From Phycisphaerales bacterium (lineage in GTDB: Bacteria; Planctomycetota; Phycisphaerae; Tepidisphaerales; Tepidisphaeraceae): a stretch of 7,326 bases of DNA. Positions 5,507-7,326 of this stretch are shown piece after piece (the first letter of the stretch is position 1; each line of letters begins with the position of its first letter). The stretch lies in the NCBI GenBank assembly GCA_028288945.1, contig JAQGHH010000214.1, positions 1 to 7,326 on the forward strand, read 5' to 3'. The position numbers and the translations under genes were made by a program. The notes below the pieces were generated by a model. It did not search any database, had not been told where the DNA came from, and saw nothing but the letters and a program-made list of their open reading frames with translations.

Positions 5507-7326
5507 TTATTCATCACCCTTGGCTTCGGGAACCGCGGGCGTGGTGTCAGTGTCCGCGACGGGCGTAACCACCGTTGCCGGCGAAGTGGCCGGTTGGGTC
5601 ACCGGCGCCGCGGCGACGGCCGGCTTGGCCGGTTGCGCCGGCTGGGTCGCCGGCTCGCTGAACTTGGGCGCGAAGGCTTCGACCTTTTCGGCGGGCTTGG
5701 CCGTCTGCGCCGCGGGCTGCGACGAGGCCGGCGGGTCGATCGGGACCGAGGCCGGGGGGCTTACTTCCGTCGTGCCCGGGTGGGCCTGCTCGGCCAACAC
5801 CTGGCGGCGAAGGAAGTAGCGGATGTTGCTGTTGTCGGCGGCGCGCATCTCGCGGTTGGTGACCTGGCTGCGCATGTCGATCGCCTCGGCGAATTCCGGG
5901 TGCAGATTGATCGCGCAGTTCAGGTGGAACAAGGCCTTGCTGCGGTCAGGCTTGGGTTTGTTCATTTCCTTGACCGCGTTCTCGTACCACGATTCGGCGA
6001 GGCGCTCGCGGCCCCAGGGCATCAGGCCCCGCCGCATGCCCACGCGGATGCGCTCGGCTTCCTTCAATTCCTTCTCGCTGGCGTTGGTGTAGGCCAGTTC
6101 GTCCTTCACGATATGCGGTGTGAGGAGGATGATGACTTCTTCACGGTCGGTGCTGTCCGTCTGTTTGCGGAAGGCCGCCCCGACGCCCGGCAGGCTGCCG
6201 AGGCCCGGGACCTGGCCGCGGGTCCGGGTGGTGGAGTCGCGGAACAAGCCGCCGATCACGATCGTGTGCCCGTCCTTCACCATCACGTTGGTGGTGACCT
6301 GCGTGACGGATTTGTTGGGCAATCCCTGGTCGTTCACGGAACCGCTGGAGTCTTCCGGGTGGATCTCCATGCGAATGAACCCGTTGTCGCCGACATACGG
6401 CCGGAAGGCTAGCAACGTACCGGTCTGCAGGAACTTCACGTCCTGGGTGGTCGAAGTCTCGTTGGTAATGGCGGTTTTATAGCCCTGCTCGGTGCCGACT
6501 TGCACCTCGCCTTTTTGCTTGTTGAGGACGAGCACTTTGGGGTTGGCGAGGACGACGGTGTCGGTGACGCCTTCGAGCGCGGAAATAAACAGGCCGACGC
6601 TGTCTTTCACCACGCCGAGCTTCAGGCCGCTGCCGCCCACGGAGCCGGCGATGTACCCCTTGTGGTTGATGGAGGCGGCGGCGGGATTGTCGACGATGCC
6701 GCCGGTCAGGGCCTGCTGCGTGCCGGTGCCGGTGACGGTGCTGCCCCCGCCGGTGGTCCCACCGGTCGTGCCGCCCGTGGTTCCGCCGGCGGCGTTGGCC
6801 AGCGTGCCGAAGTCCACGCCGCCCAAAGCAGTGAAGTCCACGCCCAGGGCGTTGTCTTCATGGAGCGAGGCGCGAAGGATGGTCGCTTCGACAAGGATCT
6901 GCTGCGGCCGGCGGTCGACTTCCTTCAAGACCTTCCGCACGGCGTCGAGGTTTTCGGGGTAATCGGTGACGACGATGATGTCTTCCGTGGCGTGCGAGTT
7001 GCCGCCGACGTCTTTGCTGCCGGACTCGATGCCCGCGACGGCCGGGGTGGTGAACGAAACCTGCCCGTCGCTGCTGAGGACCGGCTTGATGATGACGACC
7101 GCGTTCGCCGCGGGCGTGTAGAACAGGCGGAAGACTTCCGTCTTCTTCTGGCGCGCCTGCTTTTCCATGTCCGCCAGTTCCTTGGCGGTGTAGACGAAAA
7201 TGAAGTTGCCCTTCTCGCGGTAGTCGTAGCCGTTGGCGTGGAGGATCGCGTCGAGCGCCTCGCGGACCGTGACGTCGTACAGGTTGGCGGTGATGGTGCC
7301 GCGGACGTCCTTGCTGGCGACAATAT
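5507..7326 (-). CDS. Secretin (GspD/PilQ type outer-membrane channel), 5' end cut by window
   Basis: The frame is open to the window edge, so the start is missing; 605 residues are visible. Secretins form multimeric outer-membrane gates for type II secretion or type IV pili. In visible numbering, residues about 1-50 are STN/N0-like (VRGTITANLYDVTVREALDA). Residues about 60-142 are one secretin N subdomain ending at VDRRPQQILVEATI. The barrel domain follows, with the family signature VPGLGSLPGVGAAF at 372-385 and the closing strand EEVIILLTPHIV. A Gly/Thr-rich insert (about 180-195, repeats of GTTG) lies in the barrel region. About 200 residues follow the barrel, which is longer than usual: a TPR-like helical pair (about 440-487), then a Pro/Ala/Gln-rich, probably disordered tail of about 90 residues. 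An internal ATG at 7168 would remove the N0 part and is not the real start. The family is secure; pilus versus secretion is undecided. Confidence 0.93.
   Translation of the reverse strand, partial: IVASKDVRGTITANLYDVTVREALDAILHANGYDYREKGNFIFVYTAKELADMEKQARQKKTEVFRLFYTPAANAVVIIKPVLSSDGQVSFTTPAVAGIESGSKDVGGNSHATEDIIVVTDYPENLDAVRKVLKEVDRRPQQILVEATILRASLHEDNALGVDFTALGGVDFGTLANAAGGTTGGTTGGTTGGGSTVTGTGTQQALTGGIVDNPAAASINHKGYIAGSVGGSGLKLGVVKDSVGLFISALEGVTDTVVLANPKVLVLNKQKGEVQVGTEQGYKTAITNETSTTQDVKFLQTGTLLAFRPYVGDNGFIRMEIHPEDSSGSVNDQGLPNKSVTQVTTNVMVKDGHTIVIGGLFRDSTTRTRGQVPGLGSLPGVGAAFRKQTDSTDREEVIILLTPHIVKDELAYTNASEKELKEAERIRVGMRRGLMPWGRERLAESWYENAVKEMNKPKPDRSKALFHLNCAINLHPEFAEAIDMRSQVTNREMRAADNSNIRYFLRRQVLAEQAHPGTTEVSPPASVPIDPPASSQPAAQTAKPAEKVEAFAPKFSEPATQPAQPAKPAVAAAPVTQPATSPATVVTPVADTDTTPAVPEAKGDE

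Overview
The window is a GC-rich stretch in which all the coding I can support lies on the minus strand. Six genes run right to left with short gaps. In transcription order they are: (1) a secretin whose 5' end lies beyond the right edge (5507-7326); (2) a TPR-repeat lipoprotein (4170-5375); (3) a membrane PAS-containing sensor histidine kinase (2689-about 4104); (4) a stand-alone CheY-like receiver (2196-2582); (5) a GAF/HD-GYP protein, a probable cyclic-di-GMP phosphodiesterase (481-2166); (6) a small STAS-domain protein of the anti-anti-sigma type (4-333). The lipobox, the secretin and the two-membrane-segment kinase point to a diderm bacterium. The gene style (a secretin with a TPR-like plus Pro/Ala-rich tail, a TPR lipoprotein, and a GAF-HD-GYP protein with a long unassigned N-terminus) reminds me of Planctomycetota or a related high-GC lineage. 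That placement is an impression, not a demonstration.

Right half (4170-7326): the envelope part. The secretin has an STN/N0-like segment at the visible start, one N-type subdomain, the secretin barrel with a clear VPGLGSLPGVGAAF signature, and an unusual C-terminal extension of about 200 residues. The TPR lipoprotein follows after 131 nt and could act as a pilotin or assembly factor for the secretin (inference from position and fold). A 10-bp perfect hairpin sits between them.

Left half (4-4104): the signalling part. A histidine kinase, a single-domain response regulator, an HD-GYP phosphodiesterase and a STAS protein form a plausible relay: phosphotransfer, then c-di-GMP turnover and/or partner switching. 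All catalytic residues I can check are present in the kinase, the receiver and the HD-GYP domain. The STAS protein keeps the phosphorylatable-serine position but lacks the usual neighbouring Asp and second Ser.

The most unusual feature is a pair of long inverted repeats (393-481 and 2590-2682), each filling an intergenic gap of this gene string. Both have arms of 31-37 nt built of degenerate heptamers, but the heptamer words differ. One abuts the HD-GYP stop codon. The other lies between a good AGGAG ribosome binding site, which overlaps the kinase stop codon, and the start codon of the response regulator. Folding of that hairpin would bring the two back to a near-normal distance, so it may control translation of the regulator.
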